A DNA stretch of 64,000 nucleotides, from NCBI GenBank assembly GCA_009784685.1, contig WRBF01000001.1, positions 25,784 to 89,783 of the forward strand, written 5' to 3'. Source of the stretch: Defluviitaleaceae bacterium. Its GTDB lineage: Bacteria; Bacillota; Clostridia; Lachnospirales; WRBF01. The notes under the pieces were generated by a model. The model was not told the origin of the DNA and searched no databases. It worked only from the letters and a program-made list of their open reading frames with translations. A program made the translations under genes and the position numbers. Of this stretch, positions 25,183-34,923 are shown one piece after another; the stretch's first letter is position 1, and every line of letters begins with the position of its first letter.

Positions 25183-26043
25183 ATGCCAATATCAAACAAC
25201 ATAAGCGTCGGTTCTTTTTTTAGAACATCTACTCCAAGTATAAAAGCGGCTCAGTCAAATGCTAACCAAAATGCAACAGATGTTCCGCTTAATTCTGATG
25301 AAATGGCTCTTGCACAGGCTCATAAGCTTAATCTTGCAGTAGGAGATGCGTTTCAGCGCAAAATGGAAGCTATGCAAGGCGAATGCGCTGATAAAATTTC
25401 AGAAGCTAAGCAAGATTATCGAGAAGCAAGAACACTTTGGAGAGAAAGTGGCAATTTGCTCCGTGAAAGCAATTACTTCTTTCATAAAAGCGGAATTGAA
25501 ATGATTTGTACAGACTTAAATGCTTGGTCAAAGAGGCTTAACAACAGCTTTGGGCATGAACCGTTTAATTTACCTCATCAAAGGTTCAGCTTCAACTCCA
25601 CACTTAATGCAATTACAATCGGCATAGGTTCTAAAGTTCCAATGGGAAATTACTCTTTATGGGTGTTCGATTTCTTGGTCGGAGCAGTCAAAAACGGCAC
25701 TCATCCCCCAACCGATCTTGGAGATGTTCCTTTTTTCGCAAATGTAGATTCGCCTTATTCCCTTGCTTTGAATAGGCTTTTAGCTGCAACCAGTAGCGGC
25801 AATTCAAGTTTGGCAAATGACCCTGAAATGAATAGGCTTGCGTTGTCATTGTTGCACCAATTAGGCATTGACACAAGCCGTGATTTCATTATAAACGACA
25901 CTGTATTTGAAATTCGGAATGGATTTATCCAAACAAAAGGCTTTGCTCCGGCGCAAAGACAAGCACCAATAGGCATTGATGGATTAAATAGGCTCGTTGA
26001 AAGAGCTTATGCGCAAAATTTTCTGATGAAATATTTGACATAA
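25183..26043 (+). CDS. Unknown 286-residue protein
   Basis: A real gene by its strong SD (GAGGGAGGG, about 6 bases before the ATG), length and codon use, but I do not recognise the family. The N-terminal 40 residues are Ser/Asn/Thr-rich and likely disordered; residues about 50-125 form a predicted helical region (AKQDYREARTLWRESGNLLRES), and the rest is mixed. No signal peptide or membrane helix is evident. It is transcribed divergently from tyrS, and its last codons contain the -35 element of the SRP RNA promoter. Confidence 0.75.
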   Translation: MPISNNISVGSFFRTSTPSIKAAQSNANQNATDVPLNSDEMALAQAHKLNLAVGDAFQRKMEAMQGECADKISEAKQDYREARTLWRESGNLLRESNYFFHKSGIEMICTDLNAWSKRLNNSFGHEPFNLPHQRFSFNSTLNAITIGIGSKVPMGNYSLWVFDFLVGAVKNGTHPPTDLGDVPFFANVDSPYSLALNRLLAATSSGNSSLANDPEMNRLALSLLHQLGIDTSRDFIINDTVFEIRNGFIQTKGFAPAQRQAPIGIDGLNRLVERAYAQNFLMKYLT

Positions 26044-26063
26044 AAATAAAAGTAGGATATAAT
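26035..26063 (+). promoter_or_regulatory. Consensus sigma-A promoter of the SRP RNA gene
   Basis: TTGACA (26035-26040), exactly 17 bases, TATAAT (26058-26063); transcription would start around 26070 where the SRP RNA begins. The -35 encodes the final Leu-Thr codons of the preceding CDS. Confidence 0.9.
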
Positions 26064-26070
26064 AGCAAAC

Positions 26071-26203
26071 AGTCCGTTTGACAGCGGCTAAGTCTTACGC
26101 AACAGTTTCTTACGAACCGTGTCAGGTCAGGAATGAAGCAGCACTAAGTAATGCAAATTGTGTGCCGTAAGCAAGCTTAGCAGTGCCGTTAGGCGGACTT
26201 TTT
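26071..26203 (+). ncRNA. ffs: Signal recognition particle RNA (4.5S/scRNA-like)
   Basis: RNA scaffold that binds Ffh and targets nascent membrane proteins. The universally conserved domain IV hairpin is present: GTGTCAGGTC, the GGAA-type tetraloop region AGGAATGAAGCAGCAC, including the asymmetric and symmetric loops that bind the Ffh M domain. The ends pair (AGTCCG 26071-26076 with CGGACT 26194-26199) and the helix continues through GGCTAAG/CTTAGC. The 3' end runs into a T-run that acts as terminator. At about 133 nucleotides it is a short form without the extended Alu domain of Bacillus scRNA. Confidence 0.92.
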
Positions 26204-26227
26204 ATGTGCTTAATACACTCTAATTTA

Positions 26228-27385
26228 TTACAACACAGACTTTCCAAGTGTATATCCCGAAACGCCAAGATAGTCGCAAACTGTTGCCCCTATGTCAGCA
26301 AAGGTATCTCTAATCCCAATATTTTTAGGGTTAATGTTGCGACCGTAAATTAAACATGGAACATATTCTCTTGAATGGTCAGTTGTTTGAGTTGTTGGGT
26401 CACATCCATGATCTGCTGTCATTATTAGTATATCGCCGGGTTTCATTGCGTTTGTAATTTCCGGAAGTCTTTTGTCGAAATATTCCAATGCTTCCGCATA
26501 TCCTTTAACATCATTTCTGTGACCATAAAGCATATCAAAATCAACAAGATTCGCAAAAATAAGCCCGCTACCAATTGTTTCAGCTGCCTTTAATATTGCA
26601 TCTATCCCGGATTTGTTGTTTTTTGCGTAATCTTTGCTTGTGACTCCCCTACCCGCAAAAATATCTTCTATTTTCCCTATCGCATGGACATTTAAGCCTG
26701 CATCTTTAATTAAGTCTAGCATAGTTCCATCCGGCGGAGGGATAACAAAATCTTTTCGGTTTTCAGTTCGATGATAATTGCCGGTCTTCCCTAAAAACGG
26801 TCGGGCTATTACACGGGCAATGCCATATTTTTCGCATAACAAACCATACGCTTTTTCACAAATTTCATAAAGCTCGCTTAATGGTATTATTTCTTCATGT
26901 GCGGCTATTTGGAAAACACTATCTGCTGATGTATAAACAATTGGGTATCCTGTTTTAACATGCTCATCGCCAAGCCGTTGTATTATTTCAGTTCCTGATG
27001 CTGATTCATTTGCCAATGATTTCCTGTTTATGGCATTTTCAAACAGCTCGATACATTCACGAGGAAATCCATTTTCGGTATAAGTTTGAAACGGTTTGCT
27101 AAGCATTTTGCCGGCTATTTCCCAATGTCCGCTTATAGTGTCCTTTGCTTTGGTTAGTTCTGCGATTTTCCCGTGCAGCGCAATCGGATTTTTAACCTTT
27201 GGAAGAACTGAACCGTCTATATTTCCTATTCCCATTTCATAAAGATTTGGTATGTCAAGCTTACCAATGCTCTTGTAAATGTTGCCTATAGTATTTGAAT
27301 TTATATCGTCAACACCAAACTCATGAGCATCTGGCATTGCGCCTACTCCTACGCTGTCAAGAATTATCAGTATTACTCTTTTCAT
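26228..27385 (-). CDS. deoB: Phosphopentomutase
   Basis: Interconverts (deoxy)ribose 1-phosphate and 5-phosphate in nucleoside salvage. The 385-residue alkaline-phosphatase-superfamily enzyme shows the metal-binding start ILIILDSVGVGAMPDA, the phospho-acceptor Thr region SADSVFQIAAHEE and the metal site TADHGCDPTTQTTDHSRE. Two Mn ions are expected. GGAGG precedes the start, which lies within the last 29 bases of the upstream coiled-coil gene, so the two are cotranscribed. No other deo genes adjoin it. Confidence 0.96.
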   Translation of the reverse strand: MKRVILIILDSVGVGAMPDAHEFGVDDINSNTIGNIYKSIGKLDIPNLYEMGIGNIDGSVLPKVKNPIALHGKIAELTKAKDTISGHWEIAGKMLSKPFQTYTENGFPRECIELFENAINRKSLANESASGTEIIQRLGDEHVKTGYPIVYTSADSVFQIAAHEEIIPLSELYEICEKAYGLLCEKYGIARVIARPFLGKTGNYHRTENRKDFVIPPPDGTMLDLIKDAGLNVHAIGKIEDIFAGRGVTSKDYAKNNKSGIDAILKAAETIGSGLIFANLVDFDMLYGHRNDVKGYAEALEYFDKRLPEITNAMKPGDILIMTADHGCDPTTQTTDHSREYVPCLIYGRNINPKNIGIRDTFADIGATVCDYLGVSGYTLGKSVL

Positions 27386-28085
27386 GTATTAATCCTCCAT
27401 ACTGGCTTTGTGTATCAGCAAATAAATCATTTAAAAACTGTACAGGATCGACTATGTCATTTCCTTCATAAACAGCTGTGACATATATTGTTTTATTATC
27501 ACATTCATCGGGTAATTCTTGATATTCACGAGACTGTACAAAGCTGCGGTGTTCGTTAAATACGGCAGCCATGCGCATAAATATAAACTCCATCTCTTCA
27601 AACTTATCAGTTCTTGACATGTTTGACTTAATTACCGTTTTTGCTTCGGCAGCGAACTGCATAGCTTTGCGTTTATGTATTCTCGCAACATCCTCTTTGC
27701 TTCTTGCGTTTGCCAGCTCTCTTGCATATGCTTCACGTTCACGTTCAATTTTTTTCGCTTTTTCATATAATTCCGGATTATTTTCTCTTAAAAAATCAAG
27801 TTCTGCCTTTGAAAGTCTTCTTCCTGATCTAAGTGCAGCTTCAATTGTTGCAATAGTCAAAGCTGTGCGGTTATCCTCCTTAAGCCTTCTTAAATCTTCG
27901 AGCAAAGCTTCTCTTTGAGCGATTACTCTTTCAATCTCAGCAGATTTAGTACAATTATCTTCTTCAGATATCGTCCGCCTTGTTAAGCTTCGATTATCAA
28001 TTTCGCCTCTGCGTAACATGTTAAAATCTCTGTTCTTTACATGATTTGACATCTTAGGTGTTGCGATTAAATCCGTAAGGTTCAT
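27357..28085 (-). CDS. Unknown coiled-coil protein
   Basis: A 242-residue, highly charged protein with a strong SD (AAGGAGG). Residues about 48-150 are strongly helical and Lys/Arg/Glu-rich (IERVIAQREALLEDLRRLKEDN, KKIEREREAYARELANA), consistent with a coiled coil; the C-terminal 70 residues are more globular and hydrophobic (EFIFMRMAAVFNEHRSF). No catalytic motif or known domain is recognised. The 29-base overlap with deoB suggests an operon but not a shared function. Confidence 0.7.
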   Translation of the reverse strand: MNLTDLIATPKMSNHVKNRDFNMLRRGEIDNRSLTRRTISEEDNCTKSAEIERVIAQREALLEDLRRLKEDNRTALTIATIEAALRSGRRLSKAELDFLRENNPELYEKAKKIEREREAYARELANARSKEDVARIHKRKAMQFAAEAKTVIKSNMSRTDKFEEMEFIFMRMAAVFNEHRSFVQSREYQELPDECDNKTIYVTAVYEGNDIVDPVQFLNDLFADTQSQYGGLIHEKSNTDNS

Positions 28086-28133
28086 ACTTTGTCCCTCCTT
28101 GGGTCAAGTTGCTCCATAAATATACAATACACC

Positions 28134-28210
28134 TTAACGGATTTATCGACAAAGACCCGGTAAAATATTATAGCGGTTTACCGAGTTTCTTCATTAAACC
28201 TGTCCGTTAA
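28134..28210. repeat. Nested inverted repeat at the 3' end of purE
   Basis: TTAACGGA (28134-28141) pairs with TCCGTTAA (28203-28210, overlapping the purE stop), and inside CGGTAAA (28158-28164) pairs with TTTACCG (28177-28183). There is no T-run, so it is at best a weak terminator or mRNA 3' stabiliser for purE. Confidence 0.4.
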
Positions 28211-28713
28211 CTTAAGTATTTCGCATATCCAATTTGCTCAAGCCTTTCTGATTTTTCTTCCACCATGTTTTTAAGACTTTCTCTATAGCCTTGAACCTTG
28301 GCTGCAATTTCATCGTCAAATGCGCCTATAATTTGCCCTGCAAGCAGTCCGGCGTTTTTTGCACCGTCTATAGCTACTGTTGCAACAGGGATACCGGGCG
28401 GCATTTGGACTATTGAATAAAGTGAATCTACGCCATTTAATGTCTTTGATTTAACAGGTACGCCGATAACCGGCAAATCAGTTATAGCTGCAACCATACC
28501 GGGAAGATGCGCAGATCCGCCTGCTCCGGCTATAATGATCTTTAGCCCTCGTGAACGCGCTGTTTTTGCATAGTCAAACATCTTTTCAGGCGTTCTATGC
28601 GCTGAAACTATAAGTATTTCGTAGTCTATACCAAGCTCTTCAAGTGATTTAGCCGCTTCACTCATAACAGGAAGGTCAGAATCACTTCCCATAATTATTC
28701 CAACTGTAGACAT
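28207..28713 (-). CDS. purE: N5-carboxyaminoimidazole ribonucleotide mutase
   Basis: Converts N5-CAIR to CAIR in purine biosynthesis. The 168-residue protein begins [18 protein letters not shown], the phosphate-binding motif, and has [14 protein letters not shown] with the catalytic His, and [15 protein letters not shown]. Small class I PurE length. It follows purK by 14 bases; the pair is the ATP-dependent N5-CAIR route. No other pur genes are linked here. Confidence 0.97.
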   Translation of the reverse strand: MSTVGIIMGSDSDLPVMSEAAKSLEELGIDYEILIVSAHRTPEKMFDYAKTARSRGLKIIIAGAGGSAHLPGMVAAITDLPVIGVPVKSKTLNGVDSLYSIVQMPPGIPVATVAIDGAKNAGLLAGQIIGAFDDEIAAKVQGYRESLKNMVEEKSERLEQIGYAKYLS

Positions 28714-28727
28714 TTTAAATCTCCTTT

Positions 28728-29882
28728 TTAGTATATTTTAACCAGCGAATGAGCGAGTTTTGCACGCTCTGTCGCTAAATCAAGCGTTTCTGCCGTAACT
28801 GTTAAATGCCCCATCTTTCTTTGCGGCTTTGAAGTTTCTTTGCCATACACATGTACTTTAACACCTTGAACAGCCAATGATTCATTCATGCCATCAACAA
28901 CGGCTTTACCATCGTTTTGAATATTTGAACCTAATATGTTCCACATAACAGTTGGACGTATTAAAGTAGTGTCGCCAAGCGGAAGACCGCATATTGCTCT
29001 GATATGGTTTTCAAATTGACTGGTAACAGAACCTTCAATAGAATAATGCCCGGAATTATGCGGACGTGGAGCAACTTCGTTAATTAACACCCCTCCGTCT
29101 TTCAGTACGAACATTTCTGTGCAAAACATCCCTACTCCTTTAAAAATATCCATTACAAGCCCTGCCGCTTTCATGGCGGCTTCTTCATTTTCTTTGCTTA
29201 TGCTTGCGGGGACTTTAGTTTCAAGCAATATATTATCTTCATGATGATTTTGTCCAACAGGATATATAGCTGTTTCTCCATTTGCAGTCCGACATGCTAA
29301 AACTGATATTTCCATTAAAAAATCAATATATCTTTCAGCCATAAGCGGCAATTTTCCACTTCCAAGCGATTCATAGGCAATTTGTATTTCATCATGGCTT
29401 TTAATAATATAATTGCCTTTGCCGTCGTACCCGCCGGTTCGCGCTTTTAATAAAAACGGATACCCAAAACTTTCCCCGCTTTTTATTATATCATCAATTG
29501 ACTTAACTTCGATAAACTCACCGACAGGCGCACCACCTTCAACAAGAGCCTGTTTTTGGGTAAGCTTGTCTTGTATAACCTTAAGGCTTTTTGCTGTCGG
29601 ATAAATTTTCTTGCCGTTATTTTCAAGATCAATAAGTGCTTTGTGATCGATATGTTCAAATTCATAAGTAACAACATCACTTTTTGCTGCCAGTTCATTT
29701 ATTGCGTTAACATCATCAAAGCTTGCAATAATGTGTTCGTCTGAAATACTATGAGACGGACAGTTTTTAGTTGGATCCAGCACTGTAACATAAAACCCCA
29801 TTTTTTTAGCTTCTAATGTCATCATTTTGCCAAGCTGTCCGCCGCCTATAATGCCTATTTTTAATTTCTGCAATTTTAGCAC
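28728..29882 (-). CDS. purK: N5-carboxyaminoimidazole ribonucleotide synthase
   Basis: ATP-grasp enzyme that carboxylates AIR with bicarbonate. The 384-residue protein opens with the Gly-rich [14 protein letters not shown], continues through the ATP-grasp core ([15 protein letters not shown]) and the metal-binding [14 protein letters not shown] motif diagnostic of PurK. It starts 19 bases after yifB and directly precedes purE, so yifB-purK-purE form a unit. No purine riboswitch is visible in front of it. Confidence 0.97.
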   Translation of the reverse strand: MLKLQKLKIGIIGGGQLGKMMTLEAKKMGFYVTVLDPTKNCPSHSISDEHIIASFDDVNAINELAAKSDVVTYEFEHIDHKALIDLENNGKKIYPTAKSLKVIQDKLTQKQALVEGGAPVGEFIEVKSIDDIIKSGESFGYPFLLKARTGGYDGKGNYIIKSHDEIQIAYESLGSGKLPLMAERYIDFLMEISVLACRTANGETAIYPVGQNHHEDNILLETKVPASISKENEEAAMKAAGLVMDIFKGVGMFCTEMFVLKDGGVLINEVAPRPHNSGHYSIEGSVTSQFENHIRAICGLPLGDTTLIRPTVMWNILGSNIQNDGKAVVDGMNESLAVQGVKVHVYGKETSKPQRKMGHLTVTAETLDLATERAKLAHSLVKIY

Positions 29883-29901
29883 GCTCCTTATAATTCTTTA
29901 T

Positions 29902-31437
29902 CTATGTCCAATATTTTCTATCCAAACTCCGGTAAGAAATGGCTTCTGCCAGATGATTTGTTTTAATATCCTGCGATCCGTCAAGATCGGCTATAGTTCT
30001 TGCAACTTTAAGTATTTTATGATAAGCTCGTCCTGTCAACCCAAGGCTGTCAAACGCACGCTTAAGTATTTCTCTTTCAGAATCGCCAAGGATACAAAAC
30101 TTGTCTATCTGTGGAGCATTTAACTGCGAGTTTGTAAGAATGCCTTCGTCTTTATAGCGTTCCCTTTGTATGTTTTGGCAAGCTGTTACCCTTTTCTTTA
30201 CTTCCTTTGATGTTTCACCATCTCTTTTCGTATTACCAAGCTCATCATATTTAACAGCAGGTGCTTCAACTTGAATATCAATTCTGTCAAGCAGCGGACC
30301 TGATATTTTACCTAAGTATTTAGCAACTTCATTATGCTTACACCTGCATTTGTTGCTGTCTCCATAATGGCCGCATGGGCAAGGGTTCATTGATGCAAGA
30401 AGCATACAGTCAGCAGGGTATGTAACAGTTCCGTTTACTCTTGAAACGGTTACTTCACCATCTTCAAGCGGCTGTCTTAACACTTCTAGAACTGCTTTTG
30501 GAAATTCCGGCAGTTCGTCAAGAAAAAGCACGCCGTTATGCGCAAGGCTGATTTCTCCTGGCTTTGGAACACGTCCGCCGCCTGTCAGCGCAGAATATGA
30601 GATTGTATGATGCGGTGACCTAAATGGTCTTCTTGTTATTAGGCATGATTTATTACTTAAAAGCCCTGATATACTGTAAATCATCGTTACATCTAAGCTC
30701 TCATCAACGGTAAGGTCAGGTAGTACCCCCGGAAGCCTTTTTGCAAGCATCGTCTTACCTGACCCCGGAGGTCCTATTATAAGAATATTATGTCTTCCTG
30801 CCGCTGCAACTTCAATAGCACGTTTAACACTTTTTTGCCCCTTTACATCAGCAAAATCAAGACCATAAAAATCGCTTTCATCTACCTCAAAAAACTTATC
30901 AATATCAACTGTTATCGGTGAAAGAGGCATAGAAGTAAAGTGAAGCACTGCCTCGCTTAAGTTGTTAACCCCTATAACTTCTATCCCCTCAACCAAAGCA
31001 GCTTCTTCGCTGTTTTCAAAAGGAACTACGCATTTTGTTAACCCTGCTTCCTTCGCACTGTAGACCATAGGTAAGATACCATTAACTGAGCGCACTGTTC
31101 CATCTAGTGATAATTCACCGGAAATTAAAGTGCTTTCAACTCTTTCTTGGTCGATAATGCCTATGCATACCAAAATTGCAACAGCTATCGGAAGGTCAAA
31201 CGCTGCGCCTTCCTTTCTGGTACTTGCAGGGGCTAGGTTTATCGTAATTCGCCTTGAATAAAAATCTTTTACGATAGATGAAAGAGCTGTTGTTACACGC
31301 TCTCTTGACTCTCGAATCGCAGAATCAGGCAGCCCAACTATGTCAAACGACGGCATACCCCTGTTGATGTCAACTTCAACATCAACGATATATCCACTTA
31401 TTCCGGTTAGACCGGCGGTGTTTATTTTTGATACCAT
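29902..31437 (-). CDS. YifB/ComM family Mg-chelatase-like AAA+ ATPase
   Basis: A 511-residue protein of the ComM/YifB type. The N-terminal ribosomal S5-like domain (GLPDSAIRESRERV, APASTRKEGAAFDLPIA) is followed by the AAA+ Mg-chelatase domain with Walker A IIGPPGSGKTMLAKR, Walker B GVLFLDELPEFP and a zinc-like Cys group (NPCPCGHYGDSNKCRC), then a C-terminal helical domain. ComM in Gram-negatives is a hexameric helicase promoting branch migration during transformation. Here it is divergent from dprA, another transformation protein, supporting a DNA-uptake link. Confidence 0.92.
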   Translation of the reverse strand: MVSKINTAGLTGISGYIVDVEVDINRGMPSFDIVGLPDSAIRESRERVTTALSSIVKDFYSRRITINLAPASTRKEGAAFDLPIAVAILVCIGIIDQERVESTLISGELSLDGTVRSVNGILPMVYSAKEAGLTKCVVPFENSEEAALVEGIEVIGVNNLSEAVLHFTSMPLSPITVDIDKFFEVDESDFYGLDFADVKGQKSVKRAIEVAAAGRHNILIIGPPGSGKTMLAKRLPGVLPDLTVDESLDVTMIYSISGLLSNKSCLITRRPFRSPHHTISYSALTGGGRVPKPGEISLAHNGVLFLDELPEFPKAVLEVLRQPLEDGEVTVSRVNGTVTYPADCMLLASMNPCPCGHYGDSNKCRCKHNEVAKYLGKISGPLLDRIDIQVEAPAVKYDELGNTKRDGETSKEVKKRVTACQNIQRERYKDEGILTNSQLNAPQIDKFCILGDSEREILKRAFDSLGLTGRAYHKILKVARTIADLDGSQDIKTNHLAEAISYRSLDRKYWT

Positions 31438-31507
31438 TATACTAAATTGCCTCCAGCTTAATAAGTCATTAAATCATTTACTTGCTCTTTTCTAAATTTT
31501 ACCCTTT

Positions 31508-31542
31508 TTCCTATTGCATTTCAATAGGAAATTATATATTAT
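31508..31542 (+). promoter_or_regulatory. Palindrome and predicted promoter of dprA
   Basis: TTCCTATTG (31508-31516), 5-base loop, CAATAGGAA (31522-31530) form a perfect 9-bp inverted repeat. It overlaps a promoter-like TTGCAT (31514-31519), 17-base spacer, TATTAT (31537-31542) about 48 bases upstream of the dprA ATG. The repeat could be an operator in the yifB/dprA divergent region (31438-31589), which otherwise holds no gene. Confidence 0.5.
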
Positions 31543-31589
31543 GTACACGGCGGTAATTTATTTTAGATATTGACCGTTGGGGGGAATAC

Positions 31590-32813
31590 ATGAACGATGA
31601 CTTATATGCTTTATGGCTTTCTCAAATAAATGAGCTTTCCTTTAAAAAGCAGCTCTTACTTATAAATGCCTTTCCGCTTGCAAAGGCAATATTTAATGCA
31701 ACAAAATATCAGCTAGACTCTGTTAAAGGTCTTTCAGAATCAGACATTATCAATATAATGGCTGCGCAAAATGAAAAACTTTTAAGAAAACATGAAAACT
31801 TACTTGCACAATGCGAGATAACTTTTGTCGGTATTCAAAACGAAAAATATCCCACTCTTTTAAAACAAATACCTGATCCACCTTTAGGTCTATATGTTTT
31901 AGGGGAGCTTCCGGACGACTACATCACCCGCATAAGTATAATAGGTTCTCGTAAAAGCAGTGACTATGGACTTGAAGTTGCCTATTCTCTTAGTAAGGAT
32001 TTAGCCGCCAACGGAGTTATAGTTGTAAGCGGTATGGCAAGAGGCATAGACAGCATGGCACATAAAGGCGCATTGGACGGCGGAGGAAAGACTATAGCTG
32101 TTTTAGGATGTGGAGTTGATGTATGTTATCCTCCTGAAAACAAAGCCCTTATGGATAGAATAAGCAAAAACGGCTGTGTTATTTCTGAATACTATCCGGG
32201 AGTCTACCCTATTCCAATAAATTTTCCCAGAAGGAACAGAATAATCAGCGGACTTTGCGTTGGAACGGTTGTTGTTGAAGCATCAGATAAAAGTGGAACG
32301 CTTATAACAACAAATCATGCACTTGAACAAGGTCGGGAAGTAATGGCTGTACCCGGAAATGTTACAAGCAAACTAAGCCGAGGCACAAACGAACTTATAA
32401 AAGATGGTGCGGCAGTAGTTTTAGACTATAAAGATGTGTTGAATACTATAGGTTTAGAAATTCAACCAACTAATATCATTGAAAGCGAAAACAGCGAAAA
32501 TGCCAATAACAAGAATTCAAACAATGTTAGGAAAGACCTTGATAATAAAGCAAAATCAGATAAAACGAACAAAGTGAACAATAGTAAGCCAATAATCCCA
32601 TCAGATTTATCAACTGATGAAAAATTTGTTTATTTAAAAATTTTGGAAACCCCGATGAATATAGATGAACTTATTCAAAACTCAGAAGATGTTGATCCGA
32701 AAAATATGAGTTCTGCCCTTATGTTACTCGAAATAAAAGGGTATATTAGAAAAGCATCGGGATATAAATATACTGTCAGTAATCAGTCAGCAGCGACACC
32801 GCTTAATTCGTAG
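31590..32813 (+). CDS. dprA: DNA-processing protein DprA
   Basis: Loads RecA on incoming single-stranded DNA during transformation. The Rossmann-like core is complete: ISIIGSRKSSDYGLEVAYSL, VVSGMARGIDSMAHKGAL, TIAVLGCGVDVCYPPEN and INFPRRNRIISGL, then GTLITTNHALEQGREVMAVPG. A low-complexity Asn/Lys/Ser linker (about residues 295-330) leads to a C-terminal winged-helix (DLSTDEKFVYLKILETPMNIDELI...). 407 residues, normal. SD GGGGGGA precedes the ATG. First gene of dprA-topA-codY, a conserved Firmicute order. Confidence 0.97.
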   Translation: MNDDLYALWLSQINELSFKKQLLLINAFPLAKAIFNATKYQLDSVKGLSESDIINIMAAQNEKLLRKHENLLAQCEITFVGIQNEKYPTLLKQIPDPPLGLYVLGELPDDYITRISIIGSRKSSDYGLEVAYSLSKDLAANGVIVVSGMARGIDSMAHKGALDGGGKTIAVLGCGVDVCYPPENKALMDRISKNGCVISEYYPGVYPIPINFPRRNRIISGLCVGTVVVEASDKSGTLITTNHALEQGREVMAVPGNVTSKLSRGTNELIKDGAAVVLDYKDVLNTIGLEIQPTNIIESENSENANNKNSNNVRKDLDNKAKSDKTNKVNNSKPIIPSDLSTDEKFVYLKILETPMNIDELIQNSEDVDPKNMSSALMLLEIKGYIRKASGYKYTVSNQSAATPLNS

Positions 32814-32838
32814 CTGAATAATGGAGGACAAAAAGTAA

Positions 32839-34917
32839 ATGCCTAAAAATCTTGTAATCGTAGAATCGCCCGCAAAGGCAAAAACCCTTAAAAAATTTCT
32901 TGGGAGCAGCTATAGAATAGAAGCTTCTATTGGTCATGTTCGCGACTTGCCTAAAAGCGAATTGGGAATTGACATTGAAAACGATTTTGAGCCCAAATAT
33001 ATAACAATTCGAGGCAAAGGCGAAGTTTTAGCGAAATTGCGTAAAGAAGTAAAAGCTTCTGACCGAGTATTCCTTGCAACTGACCCTGACCGTGAAGGCG
33101 AAGCAATCAGTTGGCATTTGATGCACGCATTAAAGTTAAGCCCGGATAATGCAAAGCGTATTACGTTTAACGAAATAACGAAAAGTGCTGTTACAAAGTC
33201 TATAAAGGAAGCACGTGAAATTGATATGAAGCTTGTTGATGCTCAACAGGCAAGGCGAGAGCTTGATAGAATAGTTGGCTATAAAATAGGTCCTCTTCTT
33301 TGGAAAAAAGTAAAGCGAGGTCTTAGTGCAGGGCGTGTTCAATCTGTTGCGCTTAAAGTAATTTGTGATCGTGAGGAAGAGATTGAGAACTTCCAAAAAG
33401 AAGAATACTGGACAATGGATGCCATTTTGAAAAAGGGCAAAGAATCTTTTTTAGCAAAGTTTTATGGAACAGAGACTGAAAAACTTGAAGTTAAAACAGA
33501 GGAAGAGGCTAATAGAATCCTCAAAGCAGTTGAAAAATCTGATTTTATAGTAAAAGAATCTAAAAAAGGCAGTCGAAACCGTAAAGCCCCTGCACCATTT
33601 ACTACAAGCACCTTGCAGCAAGAAGCATCTAAAGTGTTAGGCTTTGCAACTGCAAAAACAATGATGCTTGCACAGCAGCTTTATGAAGGAATAGACATAA
33701 AAGGCGAAGGAACTGTTGGTTTTGTATCTTATATCCGTACGGATTCAATGCGCATTTCTGACGATGCTTTTGAAAGCGGTAAAAATTACTTATTGGAAAA
33801 CTTAGGCGAAAAATATACTATAAGTGAAAAGCCTGTTCATAAATCAAAAGGCAGAGCGCAAGATGCGCATGAAGCCATACGACCGACAGATGTAAGCCGT
33901 ACACCTGAAAAAATGAAAGAGTTAATTTCAAAAGACTTGTTTAAGTTATATAAGCTTATTTGGGAACGCTTTATGGCTAGCATAATGCCGGCGGCTAATT
34001 ATGATACATTGTCTGTTAAAATAATGGCAGGAGATTATCAGTTTAGAGCAACCGGATCGAAGCTTGTCTTTGATGGATATTTGGCAATTTATAAGAAAAA
34101 TGAATCTGCCGATTCTGAAAATGTTGAGGCTTCAATGCCTGAGCTTGCTGTAGGCGATAAGCTTAACCTTGTATCTGTTAAGCCGGAACAACATTTTACA
34201 CAGCCACCACCGAGATTTTCCGAAGCGATGCTTGTTAAAACACTTGAAGAACTTGGCATAGGGCGTCCGAGTACGTATGCATCAATTATAAGTACGATAA
34301 TTGCCAGAAGATATGTAACAAAAGAAGCAAAAGTCTTTTATGCAACAGAGCTTGGCAACATAGTTAACAATATAATGAAAGAATACTTTGAAAACATTGT
34401 AGATGTTGAATTTACAGCAAAAATGGAAGATGAGCTTGACCAAATTTCAGAAGGTGATATTCAGTGGAAGGAAGTTGTAAGACAGTTTTACAAACCGTTT
34501 TCTGTTGCGCTTGAAAAGGCTGAAGATGCAATAAGTAAGATAGAAATTGCTCCCGAAATAAGCGACATTTTATGTGAAAAATGCGGCAAAAATATGGTTG
34601 TCAAAATGGGGAGATATGGTAGATTTTTAGCCTGTCCCGGATATCCTGACTGCAAAAATGTTAAAGCACTACACGAAGAAGCCGGTGTAGATTGCCCATT
34701 ATGCGACGGAAAAGTTTTGATTAAAAAATCTAAAAACGGCAGAATTTTTTACGGATGTGATAAAAGCCCTGAATGTCAATTTATTTCATGGAATAAACCA
34801 ACTGGAGAAAAATGCCCTCAATGCGGCGAATTTTTAGTCGAAAAAGGGACAAAAAATAAGAAAGTCGTTTGCAGCAGTTCAAGTTGTAAATTTGATAAGC
34901 CGCTTGAGGAGAAGTAA
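32839..34917 (+). CDS. topA: DNA topoisomerase I (type IA)
   Basis: Relaxes negative supercoils. The TOPRIM domain begins NLVIVESPAKAKTLKKFLG and includes TDPDREGEAISWHL; the catalytic Tyr lies in GFVSYIRTDSMRIS; QDAHEAIRPTD and the decatenation/central domain follow. The C-terminal part carries three tetracysteine zinc ribbons (CEKCGKNMV...CPGYPDC, CPLCDGK, CPQCGEFLV...CSSSSC). 692 residues is typical. It sits 25 bases after dprA and 6 bases before codY. Confidence 0.98.
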   Translation: MPKNLVIVESPAKAKTLKKFLGSSYRIEASIGHVRDLPKSELGIDIENDFEPKYITIRGKGEVLAKLRKEVKASDRVFLATDPDREGEAISWHLMHALKLSPDNAKRITFNEITKSAVTKSIKEAREIDMKLVDAQQARRELDRIVGYKIGPLLWKKVKRGLSAGRVQSVALKVICDREEEIENFQKEEYWTMDAILKKGKESFLAKFYGTETEKLEVKTEEEANRILKAVEKSDFIVKESKKGSRNRKAPAPFTTSTLQQEASKVLGFATAKTMMLAQQLYEGIDIKGEGTVGFVSYIRTDSMRISDDAFESGKNYLLENLGEKYTISEKPVHKSKGRAQDAHEAIRPTDVSRTPEKMKELISKDLFKLYKLIWERFMASIMPAANYDTLSVKIMAGDYQFRATGSKLVFDGYLAIYKKNESADSENVEASMPELAVGDKLNLVSVKPEQHFTQPPPRFSEAMLVKTLEELGIGRPSTYASIISTIIARRYVTKEAKVFYATELGNIVNNIMKEYFENIVDVEFTAKMEDELDQISEGDIQWKEVVRQFYKPFSVALEKAEDAISKIEIAPEISDILCEKCGKNMVVKMGRYGRFLACPGYPDCKNVKALHEEAGVDCPLCDGKVLIKKSKNGRIFYGCDKSPECQFISWNKPTGEKCPQCGEFLVEKGTKNKKVVCSSSSCKFDKPLEEK

Positions 34918-34923
34918 AGAGTT

